Source of the DNA: CAYMKE01 sp964345135
GTDB taxonomy: Bacteria > Bacteroidota > Bacteroidia > Bacteroidales > JBBRXJ01
Direction: 5' to 3'
Assembly: GCA_964345135.1 (NCBI GenBank)
Contig: CAYFQI010000127.1
Span: 1-8,164 of the forward strand
Length of the DNA: 8,164 nucleotides
In this document: one piece after another, positions 1-7,049 of the stretch
How the letters are laid out: each line of letters begins with the position of its first letter
Position numbering within the stretch: the first letter of the stretch is position 1
Made by a program: the position numbers and the translations under genes
The notes under the pieces: generated by a model
Seen by the model: only the letters and a program-made list of their open reading frames with translations
The model's database searches: none
Told to the model about the DNA's origin: nothing

Positions 1-419
1 GATAATCATTCTCGTGTGTGTCCTCTTTTTTTGTCATGGCTCGGTTCATCTGTTTATTTTTCTAAGTTTCTAAGTTTTTAAGTTGATTAAGTTAATTGAG
101 TTGATTGAGTTAATTGAGTTAATTGAGTTAATTGGGTTTATCTGGTTTTGTTTTATCTGGCAACTCAGCGTAGAAGAACCTTTTATAATCATGCGCATGT
201 GTGTTAAATGACTTATCATGGGTGTTTCATCTGTTTATTTTTTTAAGTTTTTAAGTTTCTATGTTTCTATGTTTCTAAGTTGATTAAGTTAATTGAGTTG
301 ATCTGGTTTTTTGTTTTATCCGGCAGCCCGGTGTAAAAGAACCTTTTATAAACATGCGTGTCCTGATTAAAATACGGGATAAATAGTGTGTCTAATAATT
401 TAATCATAGCTGGCCTCAT
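1..419 (+). repeat. Left dispersed-repeat array (partial unit plus units A and B)
   Basis: This is a tandem array of a unit of about 180 nt, non-coding in all frames. A partial unit fills 1-44, unit A runs about 45-225 and unit B about 226-419. Each full unit opens with TTCATCTGTTTA. It continues with an octamer tract (C/T)TAAGTTT, with 2 copies in A at 62-77 and 4 in B at 243-274. A nonamer tract TTAATTGAG follows, with 6 copies in A at 83-136 and 2 in B at 280-297. Next comes a conserved core (141-195 and 302-358) containing AGAACCTTTTATAA, and then a tail. Tail A reads through TGTGTTAAATGACTTATCATG. Tail B contains CTGATTAAAATACGGGATAA. The array continues beyond the left window edge and its right end overlaps the fucK stop codon. 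The same arrangement recurs at 6691-7049. No function is known to me. Confidence 0.9.
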
Positions 420-1903
420 CTATAGATGTTTTTTAATTGCCCGGGCAATTTCAGAAACCGTTGATAAACAGCCTCATAATCAACATCTTCCTGGGGATGA
501 ACATGTTGTGGTTCAAAATTTATATTCTGCTTTGCTTCTTCCGGGGAATTATATATTCCTACTGCTGCCATTGCGAATAATGCGGCCCCTAATACAGTGG
601 TTTCTTTTTGCGAAATTAATTCTATAGGAATACCGGTCACGTCTGCCCTGATTTGATTCCACAACCGATTTTTAGACCCTCCTCCTACACAAATAATTTT
701 TTTGGCTTTAAAACCACCTGATTTTTGAAGTAGTTCAAGATTTTTCCGTGTCAAACATGCCAATGCTTCGAGAGTAGCCCTAAAAATACTGCCCCGGGTT
801 GTATTCATTGACAACCCGAAGATCGTACCTTTTGTATTGTCCATAGCCCCCGGAAAAAAGGTAGGATGGATGAATACCCCATTGCTTCCGGCCGGTTCAT
901 TTTCTGCTTCGGAGATCATGACTTCCCATACATTATTATTATCTTTTTCATCTGCAAAATACATTTTTTTTATCCATTCTATAACTGCCGAACCTATAGA
1001 ATTTACCCCCATATTATACAAGCCGGATATGGCATCAAATTCTGTAGTCAATCCGGCATTCAATGTATCATTATTAATATTTATTTCTCCCACACGTGCC
1101 ATTAATATTTCCCAAGTTCCTGAACTAAGCACTGGTACATTTTCATCTGCACCCGAACCAAAAACAGCAAATTGAGTGTCATGTCCGGCAACAATGACCG
1201 GCACTCCTTCTGGTATGCCTGTTTCTCCTGATGCCTTAGACATCACCTTTCCTGCAATTTCTCCAGGTTTCACCGTTTCAGGAAACTGTTCTGTTGTTAG
1301 TCCTATTGAAGAAAGTATTTTCCCAGAGAAATCCTGTTCGTTCAAATCCGTGAGCATGGAGGTACTTGCCATGGTAAAATCAGTAACCATTTCCCCGGTA
1401 AGATAATATACAAAAATAGAAGGAATGAAGAGGTAAGCATCCATTTTTTCCAATACATGGGGTTTATTTTCTTTAAGCCATATTAATTTGTTGATGGTAT
1501 TGATTCCGGCAGGTTGTACACCACTGATCTGGTAAAGTTCATTCAATACAATGTATTTATCAATGTTTTCCATGATGGGTGTAGTCCGTTGGCATTGCCA
1601 TGAAATTACCGGATAGAGCATATTGCCTGTTGCATCAAACGGAGCACCATCAACTCCAAAAGTGGTAATAGTAACTCCAGCAATTTGACCGGGATCAATT
1701 TGTTTGAACACCACCTTGGTGCATTGAACCAATTTATTCCATATTTCTTTCGCATCCCATATTACATATTGAGGGTATTCGGGATCGGGCCTTGTATTAT
1801 TCGATACTGAATGAATGGCTTTTATTTGCCCTTTTAAATTGATGGCAACAGATCGTACATTCGTTGCTCCACAATCCATTACAAGAATTAATTTATCTTT
1901 CAT
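416..1903 (-). CDS. fucK: L-fuculokinase (FGGY family carbohydrate kinase)
   Basis: This kinase of 495 residues phosphorylates L-fuculose with ATP to L-fuculose 1-phosphate, the second cytoplasmic step of L-fucose catabolism. It has the two-domain FGGY fold. The N-terminal phosphate-binding loop DCGATN is at residues 10-15, followed by TTFGVDGA at about 80-87. The AGHDTQFA segment (239-246) carries the probable catalytic base Asp242. SSGTWEIL is at 260-267, and the C-terminal adenosine-binding motif VGGGSKNRLWNQIRAD is at 406-421. By recalled alignment these blocks match E. coli FucK closely, which favours fuculokinase over rhamnulokinase or xylulokinase, and the adjacent fucI supports this. 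The start is preceded by AAGGAA (1909-1914), five bases from ATG, a rare good Shine-Dalgarno in this window. It lies 90 nt after fucI and is presumably co-transcribed. Its TGA stop lies in sequence shared with the repeat array. Confidence 0.93.
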   Translation of the reverse strand: MKDKLILVMDCGATNVRSVAINLKGQIKAIHSVSNNTRPDPEYPQYVIWDAKEIWNKLVQCTKVVFKQIDPGQIAGVTITTFGVDGAPFDATGNMLYPVISWQCQRTTPIMENIDKYIVLNELYQISGVQPAGINTINKLIWLKENKPHVLEKMDAYLFIPSIFVYYLTGEMVTDFTMASTSMLTDLNEQDFSGKILSSIGLTTEQFPETVKPGEIAGKVMSKASGETGIPEGVPVIVAGHDTQFAVFGSGADENVPVLSSGTWEILMARVGEININNDTLNAGLTTEFDAISGLYNMGVNSIGSAVIEWIKKMYFADEKDNNNVWEVMISEAENEPAGSNGVFIHPTFFPGAMDNTKGTIFGLSMNTTRGSIFRATLEALACLTRKNLELLQKSGGFKAKKIICVGGGSKNRLWNQIRADVTGIPIELISQKETTVLGAALFAMAAVGIYNSPEEAKQNINFEPQHVHPQEDVDYEAVYQRFLKLPGQLKNIYR

Positions 1904-1927
1904 AGCAATTCCTTTTTTAGTAAGAAG

Positions 1928-1965
1928 ACAGAATCCGGTAAATCATTGTCTTTCCCGAATTCTGT
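1928..1965 (-). promoter_or_regulatory. Intercistronic hairpin between fucI and fucK
   Basis: The minus-strand transcript can fold ACAGAATTCGG (from 1965-1955) onto CCGGATTCTGT (from 1938-1928). This gives 11 base pairs with one U-G wobble around a 16-nt loop. It sits in the 90-nt gap between the fucI stop and the fucK start. No U-tract follows the 3' arm, so it does not look like an intrinsic terminator. A role as an mRNA processing or stability element that sets the FucI to FucK ratio is an inference. A protein-binding palindrome is the alternative. Confidence 0.6.
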
Positions 1966-1993
1966 TGATATCTGTTTACACCTGATGGTCTCG

Positions 1994-3793
1994 TTATTTT
2001 TTCCCGTAAAGCGGTCCAAAATTATCACATGCCCGGTAATCAGATCCTTCAGTATCCATACCAAATGCATTCCATGTACTCGGACGATAAATTTTATTGT
2101 CAGGTACATTATGCATGCATACAGGTATCCTTAGGATAGAAGCAAGCGTAATCAGATCTGCCCCGATATGTCCGTAAGAAAATGCGCCATGGTTTGCTCC
2201 CCAATTGGCCATTACGGAATATACATCTTTAAATGCGCCAGCGCCCGTAATATTAGGTACAAACCAGGTAGTTGGCCAGGTATTATTGGTTCTGTCATCA
2301 AGGGTTTCATGTATATCTTCCGGTAGTTCAACCGTGTATCCTTCAGCTATCTGGAGCACAGGGCCTATCCCTTTAACAATATTTACCCTGGACATGGTGA
2401 TAGGCATTTCCCCTTTTGTTATAAATTTGGAAGAAAACCCGCCGCCTCTAAAATATTCATCCACGACAGGACACCACTCGGTTGCATTGAGGCATTTCCT
2501 GGCTTCTTCGTCAGTAATATCCCAATAAGGTTTCATGGCTGGTTTCCCATCTCTGGTTTGCTGTCCTGAACCGTCAAGAGCTGATGGACCGGAATTGATT
2601 AAGTGAATAATTCCACCTTTAGCTGCGCCTGTAAGTTCTTTCCCGGTAACCCGTTTTACAGCTTCAGGGCTCCAGTATGTCCTTACATCTGAAAAGACTT
2701 GTGCTGTTCCGGTCAACAAATGCCCAAAAAGCATGGCAACTGCATTCAATGAATCATTTTCTGTAGCCAATATATAGGGCTGTCGTATTCCACTCCAATC
2801 AAATGAACTATTCAGGATTGCTTCCATGAAATCACCATTCGGATAATGGTCTGTCCACTGCCTTTGTCCCTGGAATCCAGCGGCAATGGCATTGCGTCCC
2901 AATGCTTCTTCACCGTAGTCTAATACATCTAATTTAGGATTACCTACCATAAGATCTTTGGCAATAATAGCCATTTTCACCACATAATCCCATTCCTCCT
3001 GTTTTTTTACTTCAGATTTTTGTTGTTCAGGCGGATTGGGGTCAAATCCTTCTTTACAATTCTCTTGCACCCATTTCCGGGCTATTTCGAATTCTTCAGG
3101 GTCATAAATATTTTCCTCTACTCTTCTGGCGAATTCAGACATATCCACGTATTCGGTACGCATTCCAAGATACTCCTGGAAAAAATCATCATCAACCATA
3201 GACCCGGCAATGCCCATTGAAACATATCCTAAAGACAGGTATGTTTTGCCTTTCATAGTAGCAGCTGCCAGGGCAGCTTTGGTAAAACGTGATAGTTTTT
3301 CCTGTACGTCTTCAGGAATAGATTTGTCATCTGAATCCTGAACATCCCTGCCATAAATACCAAATGTTGGCAACCCTTTCTGGCTGTATCCTGCCAAAGC
3401 TGCAGCCAGGTACACAGCACCCGGGCGCTCTGTCCCGTTAAAGCCCCAAATTGCTTTAGGGATAACCGGGTTATCATCAAATATTTCAGTTCCATAACAC
3501 CAGCATGGCGTTACAGTAATTGATACACCTACATTTTCCCGTGCAAATTTATCGGCTGTAGCTGCTGCTTCTGCAACCCCACCTATACACGTGTCTGCAA
3601 TAACACATTCTATATTGCTACCGTCTGCATGTCTTAAATTTTCAGTTAAAAAACCTGCTACATTTTTAGCCATCCCCATGGTCTGATCTTCAAGGGATTC
3701 ACGTACACCTTTCCGTCTTCCGTCAATCGCAGGCCGAATTCCTATCTTGGGCAATCTTCCTTTTAAACGGTTCCCATTTATTTTTTTACTCAT
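1994..3793 (-). CDS. fucI: L-fucose isomerase
   Basis: This cytoplasmic isomerase of 599 residues interconverts L-fucose and L-fuculose (aldose-ketose isomerisation using a Mn2+-type metal). It is near full identity in length to E. coli FucI (591 residues), with about eight extra N-terminal residues. The conserved opening LPKIGIRPAIDGRR is at 14-27. Substrate-site blocks include TPCWCYG (95-101) and AIWGFNGTERPGAVYLAAAL (114-133). Metal ligands match the E. coli positions: Glu345 in ATENDSLN, Asp369 in FSDVRTYW and His535 in GANHG. The tail YRACDNFGPLY is also typical. All three catalytic ligands are present and no break is seen, so it should be active. D-arabinose is a known side substrate of the family. 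It is the first gene of the fucI-fucK unit, behind a good promoter at 3832-3861. There is no Shine-Dalgarno, only an AT-rich leader, as is usual in Bacteroidota. Confidence 0.97.
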   Translation of the reverse strand: MSKKINGNRLKGRLPKIGIRPAIDGRRKGVRESLEDQTMGMAKNVAGFLTENLRHADGSNIECVIADTCIGGVAEAAATADKFARENVGVSITVTPCWCYGTEIFDDNPVIPKAIWGFNGTERPGAVYLAAALAGYSQKGLPTFGIYGRDVQDSDDKSIPEDVQEKLSRFTKAALAAATMKGKTYLSLGYVSMGIAGSMVDDDFFQEYLGMRTEYVDMSEFARRVEENIYDPEEFEIARKWVQENCKEGFDPNPPEQQKSEVKKQEEWDYVVKMAIIAKDLMVGNPKLDVLDYGEEALGRNAIAAGFQGQRQWTDHYPNGDFMEAILNSSFDWSGIRQPYILATENDSLNAVAMLFGHLLTGTAQVFSDVRTYWSPEAVKRVTGKELTGAAKGGIIHLINSGPSALDGSGQQTRDGKPAMKPYWDITDEEARKCLNATEWCPVVDEYFRGGGFSSKFITKGEMPITMSRVNIVKGIGPVLQIAEGYTVELPEDIHETLDDRTNNTWPTTWFVPNITGAGAFKDVYSVMANWGANHGAFSYGHIGADLITLASILRIPVCMHNVPDNKIYRPSTWNAFGMDTEGSDYRACDNFGPLYGKK

Positions 3794-3831
3794 AATATTA
3801 TTATTTAAGATTGTTTTATTTTTAGTGTAGC

Positions 3832-3861
3832 CAAAAATAGTAAAATTTAAAGACTAAACAA
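3832..3861 (-). promoter_or_regulatory. Bacteroidetes-type promoter of the fucIK operon
   Basis: Reading the minus strand, TATTTTTG (3839-3832) matches the -7 consensus TAnnTTTG fully. A -33 element TTG (3861-3859) lies 19 nt upstream, the normal spacing of TTTG-N19/20-TAnnTTTG. Transcription would start near 3825, giving a leader of about 30 nt before the fucI ATG. A 6-bp inverted pair TTTAGT (3821-3826) and ACTAAA (3853-3858) brackets the -7 box. It could be an operator, but it is short and may be chance. Confidence 0.65.
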
Positions 3862-3970
3862 TGAACTTTATCTAAAAGTATATCTCCTTATAGCAACAGA
3901 AATAAAGTGTTAAATTTAATCTATCAGATTACTCAATGGTATTCGTTTTATTTGAATGAATAGAGAAAAA

Positions 3971-4002
3971 TTTTATTCGACTGAATATTTTTTATACATT
4001 TG
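3971..4002 (+). promoter_or_regulatory. Bacteroidetes-type promoter of the tRNA-Arg gene
   Basis: TACATTTG at 3995-4002 matches the -7 consensus TAnnTTTG fully and lies 16 nt before the mature tRNA 5' end. The -33 region is weak: TTTT at 3971-3974 is spaced 20 nt away. The close fit of the -7 box and its position relative to the tRNA support the call. Confidence 0.6.
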
Positions 4003-4018
4003 CATCCTCTAAAAAATT

Positions 4019-4092
4019 GGTTCCGTAGCTCAATTGGATAGAGCAACGGCCTTCTAAGCCGTAGGTTCCAGGTTCGACTCCTGGCGGAATCG
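4019..4092 (+). tRNA. tRNA-Arg (anticodon UCU)
   Basis: This 74-nt gene folds into a complete cloverleaf. The acceptor stem GGTTCCG pairs with CGGAATC (7 bp, one G-U) and the discriminator base is G4092. The D stem is GCTC/GAGC (4028-4031 and 4041-4044). The anticodon stem ACGGC/GCCGT encloses loop CTTCTAA with anticodon TCT at 4053-4055. The variable loop has 5 nt. The T stem CCAGG/CCTGG encloses TTCGACT. The anticodon reads AGA and AGG arginine codons. No CCA is encoded, as is usual for Bacteroidota, so it is added after transcription. It stands alone, divergent from fucI. I see no duplicated 3' end in the window that would mark it as an integration site. Confidence 0.97.
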
Positions 4093-4410
4093 CAAAAAAC
4101 CTGATCAAGAGCATATCTCGTATTACAAAATATTGTCATGGGACATTTGTTTATCCTTCTTGCTCATGTTGAATAATGTTACTGTGCATATTCGTATTTC
4201 AAAAATTCATACATGAATGAAATAGTAAAACAGATTAAAAGAAATCTTTCTAAGCCTGTATTATTGATACATTTAATATAGTACAGACGCAGTGATATAA
4301 ATGCATTTTTACAAACTAACATTAACATTCTTTTTATGCCAACATTTATAATTATATAATGAATTGGTTATATTTGAACTGAATTGTTATAATCATATCA
4401 ATATAAGCAC
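4093..4410 (+). other. Non-coding interval between tRNA-Arg and glgX
   Basis: This 318-nt AT-rich stretch contains no convincing gene. A 22-codon frame at 4213-4281 has no visible ribosome-binding site and no recognisable content. No strong hairpin followed by a T-tract is visible after the tRNA. The only supported element is the glgX promoter near the right end. Confidence 0.7.
4345..4376 (+). promoter_or_regulatory. Bacteroidetes-type promoter of glgX
   Basis: TATATTTG at 4369-4376 matches the -7 consensus TAnnTTTG fully. TTTA at 4345-4348 is a three-of-four match to the -33 TTTG with 20-nt spacing. A start near 4382 would give a leader of about 29 nt, comparable to that predicted for fucI. 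Confidence 0.6.
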
Positions 4411-6585
4411 ATGAGAAAACACAAAGGACGTGTATTGCAAGGTAAACCGTATCCCCTGGGAGCATCTTGGGACGGAGCAGGTGTAAATTTTGCCATATAC
4501 AGTGAAAATGCGACACAAGTCATTTTATGTTTATTTAAACATGCACATGACAAACATGAATATTCTCAGGTTTACCTGGAAGAAGTTACCGGTTTTGTCT
4601 GGCATGCATACCTCGCTGATATTAAACCCGGGCAATTATACGGGTATCGTATCGAGGGGCCTTATGAACCGGAAAAAGGGCATCGCTTCAATCCCAATAA
4701 ACTAATGATAGACCCTTATGCCAAGGCTATCTGCGGCAAAACCGAGATTAAATCAAGCATGTTTGATTATAAAGTAACACCTTTAAAAAAGAACAATACA
4801 TTAAAACCACACACCACAAACAATGCGGGCGATGTAAACAAATGTATCGTGATTGACCATCATTTCGAATGGGAAGATGATCTAAGGCCAGATACAGAGA
4901 TGCATGACACCATCATCTATGAATTGCATGTAAAAGGGTTCACAATGCAACATCCCGATGTGCCAAACGAATTAAGAGGCACATATAAAGGGCTGGCGAG
5001 CGAACCAGTGATTAATTATTTCAAACAACTTGGCATCACAGCAATTGAATTGATGCCAATACATCATTTTGCTCATCGCAAATACTTAACAGATAACGGC
5101 CTGTCAAATTATTGGGGGTATGATACCATTGGTTATTTCGCACCCCATGCAGAATATGCAAGCGCCTCCTGCCATGGTGGCCAGGTCAATGAATTTAAAG
5201 AAATGGTAAAAGCCTATCATAAAGAAGGCATTGAAGTCATTCTCGATGTAGTATATAATCATACTGTAGAAGGCAACCACCTGGGAGCAAATTTATCTTT
5301 AAAAGGCATTGACAATGCCAATTATTATCGATTAGACCAGGATAATCCACTGTATTACAAAGATTACACCGGAACCGGAAACACATTGAACCTGATCAAT
5401 CCACATGTTCTTCAATTGGTGATGGACAGCTTACGCTACTGGGTCACTGAAATGCATGTAGACGGATTTCGGTTTGACCTTGCGTCGGCCCTTGCCAGAG
5501 GCTTATATGAAGTAGGAAAATTATCAGCTTTTTTGGATACCATTCACCAAGACCCTGTCATCTCACAAGTCAAACTAATTGCTGAACCCTGGGACATTGG
5601 GAACGGCGGTTACCAGGTTGGTAACTTCCCTGTTTTATGGGCCGAATGGAATGGGAAATACCGTGATACGGTACGAAAATTCTGGCGCGGCGACGAAAGC
5701 CAGGTAGCTGAAATGGCCTACCGGTTAAGTGGCAGTAGCGACCTCTACCTTGATGACGGACGAAAACCATATTCAAGTATAAATTTTGTGACTTCTCATG
5801 ATGGTTTCACATTACATGACCTTGTAAGTTATAATGAAAAACATAATGAAGCCAATAAAGAAGGAAACCGTGACGGAGATAATCATAACAACAGTTATAA
5901 TTACGGAATAGAAGGCCCGACAGATAATCCTGAAATAAACCATGTAAGAGAAAAACAAAAACGAAATTTTTTAGCAACACTGCTGTTTAGTCAGGGTGTT
6001 CCAATGATTAGCCATGGAGATGAATATGGAAGAACACAAAACGGTAATAACAATGTATATTGCCAGGACAATGAACTAACGTGGTTTAAATGGGACTGGA
6101 AAGAACAAGAAAAAGCATTATTCGAATTCACAAAAACCATCATAGATATTAGAAAACGTACTCCTATAATGCATCGCAAACGCTTTTTCAAAGGCAGGGC
6201 CATTATGGGAAAAGATATATGGGATATCCGGTGGCTTAGAGAAGACGGAAAGGATATGACTGATAAAGAATGGAACACAAATTATATCCGGTGCATGGGC
6301 ATGTTGGTTAATGGAGAATTGATTGATGAAAAAAATAATGTGGGAGAACACATCAAAGATGATATCATACTCGTGATGATAAACAGCTATTGGGAACCAC
6401 TAGAATTCAAACTGCCTGTGATAAAAAACAATGATGAATGGAAAATATTGACCGACACCCATAATCACAGAGATGAAACGAATACTAAGATCATAAATAA
6501 AATAACCATCAATGACCGCTCGCTAATTGTATTGAAATATGTTAAGGGGGCTTCTATTAATAATTTTCTTTCAAAAAACAAATAA
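4411..6585 (+). CDS. glgX: Glycogen debranching enzyme, isoamylase/GlgX type (GH13)
   Basis: This 724-residue glycoside hydrolase cleaves alpha-1,6 branch points of glycogen or limit dextrins. There is no signal peptide, so it acts in the cytoplasm. An N-terminal CBM48-like beta domain (about 12-105, with PLGASWDGAGVNFAIYSENA) precedes the GH13 barrel. The four GH13 regions are intact: DVVYNH (279-284), GFRFDLAS (352-359) with nucleophile Asp356, AEPWD (391-395) with acid/base Glu392, and FVTSHDG (459-465) with His463 and Asp464. A C-terminal beta domain follows from about 620. The length is nearer to archaeal TreX-type enzymes (about 718) than E. coli GlgX (657), so chain-length preference cannot be inferred from the E. 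coli enzyme. It is monocistronic here, with its own promoter and no glycogen gene beside it. There is no Shine-Dalgarno. The ATG is chosen because the family N-terminus begins immediately after it. Confidence 0.94.
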   Translation: MRKHKGRVLQGKPYPLGASWDGAGVNFAIYSENATQVILCLFKHAHDKHEYSQVYLEEVTGFVWHAYLADIKPGQLYGYRIEGPYEPEKGHRFNPNKLMIDPYAKAICGKTEIKSSMFDYKVTPLKKNNTLKPHTTNNAGDVNKCIVIDHHFEWEDDLRPDTEMHDTIIYELHVKGFTMQHPDVPNELRGTYKGLASEPVINYFKQLGITAIELMPIHHFAHRKYLTDNGLSNYWGYDTIGYFAPHAEYASASCHGGQVNEFKEMVKAYHKEGIEVILDVVYNHTVEGNHLGANLSLKGIDNANYYRLDQDNPLYYKDYTGTGNTLNLINPHVLQLVMDSLRYWVTEMHVDGFRFDLASALARGLYEVGKLSAFLDTIHQDPVISQVKLIAEPWDIGNGGYQVGNFPVLWAEWNGKYRDTVRKFWRGDESQVAEMAYRLSGSSDLYLDDGRKPYSSINFVTSHDGFTLHDLVSYNEKHNEANKEGNRDGDNHNNSYNYGIEGPTDNPEINHVREKQKRNFLATLLFSQGVPMISHGDEYGRTQNGNNNVYCQDNELTWFKWDWKEQEKALFEFTKTIIDIRKRTPIMHRKRFFKGRAIMGKDIWDIRWLREDGKDMTDKEWNTNYIRCMGMLVNGELIDEKNNVGEHIKDDIILVMINSYWEPLEFKLPVIKNNDEWKILTDTHNHRDETNTKIINKITINDRSLIVLKYVKGASINNFLSKNK

Positions 6586-6690
6586 TGAAGAAAATGCAAG
6601 GCATAAATTTTAATGAATAGCCATCACTATTTTGAAAAATTTTAACACTGCAGATTATTTATTATATTTATTCCCGAGGGTTTTCAGAAT
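6586..6690 (+). other. Short spacer between glgX and the right repeat array
   Basis: This is an AT-rich spacer of about 105 nt. A weak 4-bp inverted repeat (ATAG...CTAT near 6618-6631) is the only pairing I see, and it lacks a T-tract, so I do not call a terminator. The repeat array starts at its right end. Confidence 0.5.
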
Positions 6691-7049
6691 TTTCATCTGT
6701 TTATAATTTAAGTTTCTAAGTTTCTAAGTTTCTAAGTTTTTAAGTTAATTGGGTTAATTGAGTTAATTAGGTTTATCTGGTTTTTTTTATCCAGCAGCTC
6801 GGTGTAGAAGAACCTTTTATAATCATGCGCGTGTGTGTTAAATGACTTATCATGGGTGTTTCATCTGTTTATAATTTAAGTTTTTAAGTTTCTAAGTTTT
6901 TAAGTTTTTAAGTTAATTGAGTTAATTGGGTTTATCTGGTTTTTTTAATCCGGCAGCTCGGTGTAGAAGAACCTTTTATAATCATGCGTATCCTGATTAA
7001 AATACGGGATAAATAGTGTGTCTAATATTTTAGTCATGGCTCGGTTCAT
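6691..7049 (+). repeat. Right dispersed-repeat array (units C and D)
   Basis: This is a second two-unit copy of the array at 1-419, in the same orientation. Unit C spans about 6692-6859 and unit D about 6860-7049. C has 4 octamers (6708-6739) and 3 nonamers (6745-6771). D has 4 octamers (6876-6907) and 2 nonamers (6913-6930). The conserved cores are at 6776-6829 and 6935-6988. Tail C matches tail A, and tail D matches tail B including CTGATTAAAATACGGGATAA. Order and tail type are therefore the same in both arrays, which suggests that the two-unit block is the unit that spread. The array lies between the glgX 3' end and the leader of the outer-membrane protein gene. No ORF of meaningful length or transposase is present. 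Confidence 0.9.

Noticed and set aside
354..386. Ten-codon mini-ORF conserved in units B and D (also at 6984-7016)
   Set aside because: ATG to TAG is intact in both, but it is very short, has no ribosome-binding signal, and is explained by overall identity of the repeat tails.
1..419. CRISPR array
   Set aside because: Repeat units are long with internal microsatellites and conserved throughout. There are no unique spacers of uniform length and no cas genes.
388..627. Plus-strand ORF at the end of the left repeat array
   Set aside because: It overlaps the 3' end of fucK in antisense and has no recognisable content or ribosome-binding site.
837..1406. Three plus-strand ORFs opposite fucK
   Set aside because: They are shadows of the well-conserved kinase frame on the other strand.
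4060..4092. tRNA 3' end as an integration (att) site
   Set aside because: No second copy of the tRNA 3' end and no integrase is present in the window.
3948..4139. Minus-strand ORF of 63 residues across the tRNA-Arg
   Set aside because: Its central part is the antisense translation of the tRNA (RSRTWNLRLRRPLLYPIELR), a common spurious annotation. The tRNA cloverleaf is complete.
4213..4281. 22-codon ORF between tRNA-Arg and glgX
   Set aside because: No ribosome-binding site, no recognisable sequence, and a length expected by chance in AT-rich DNA.
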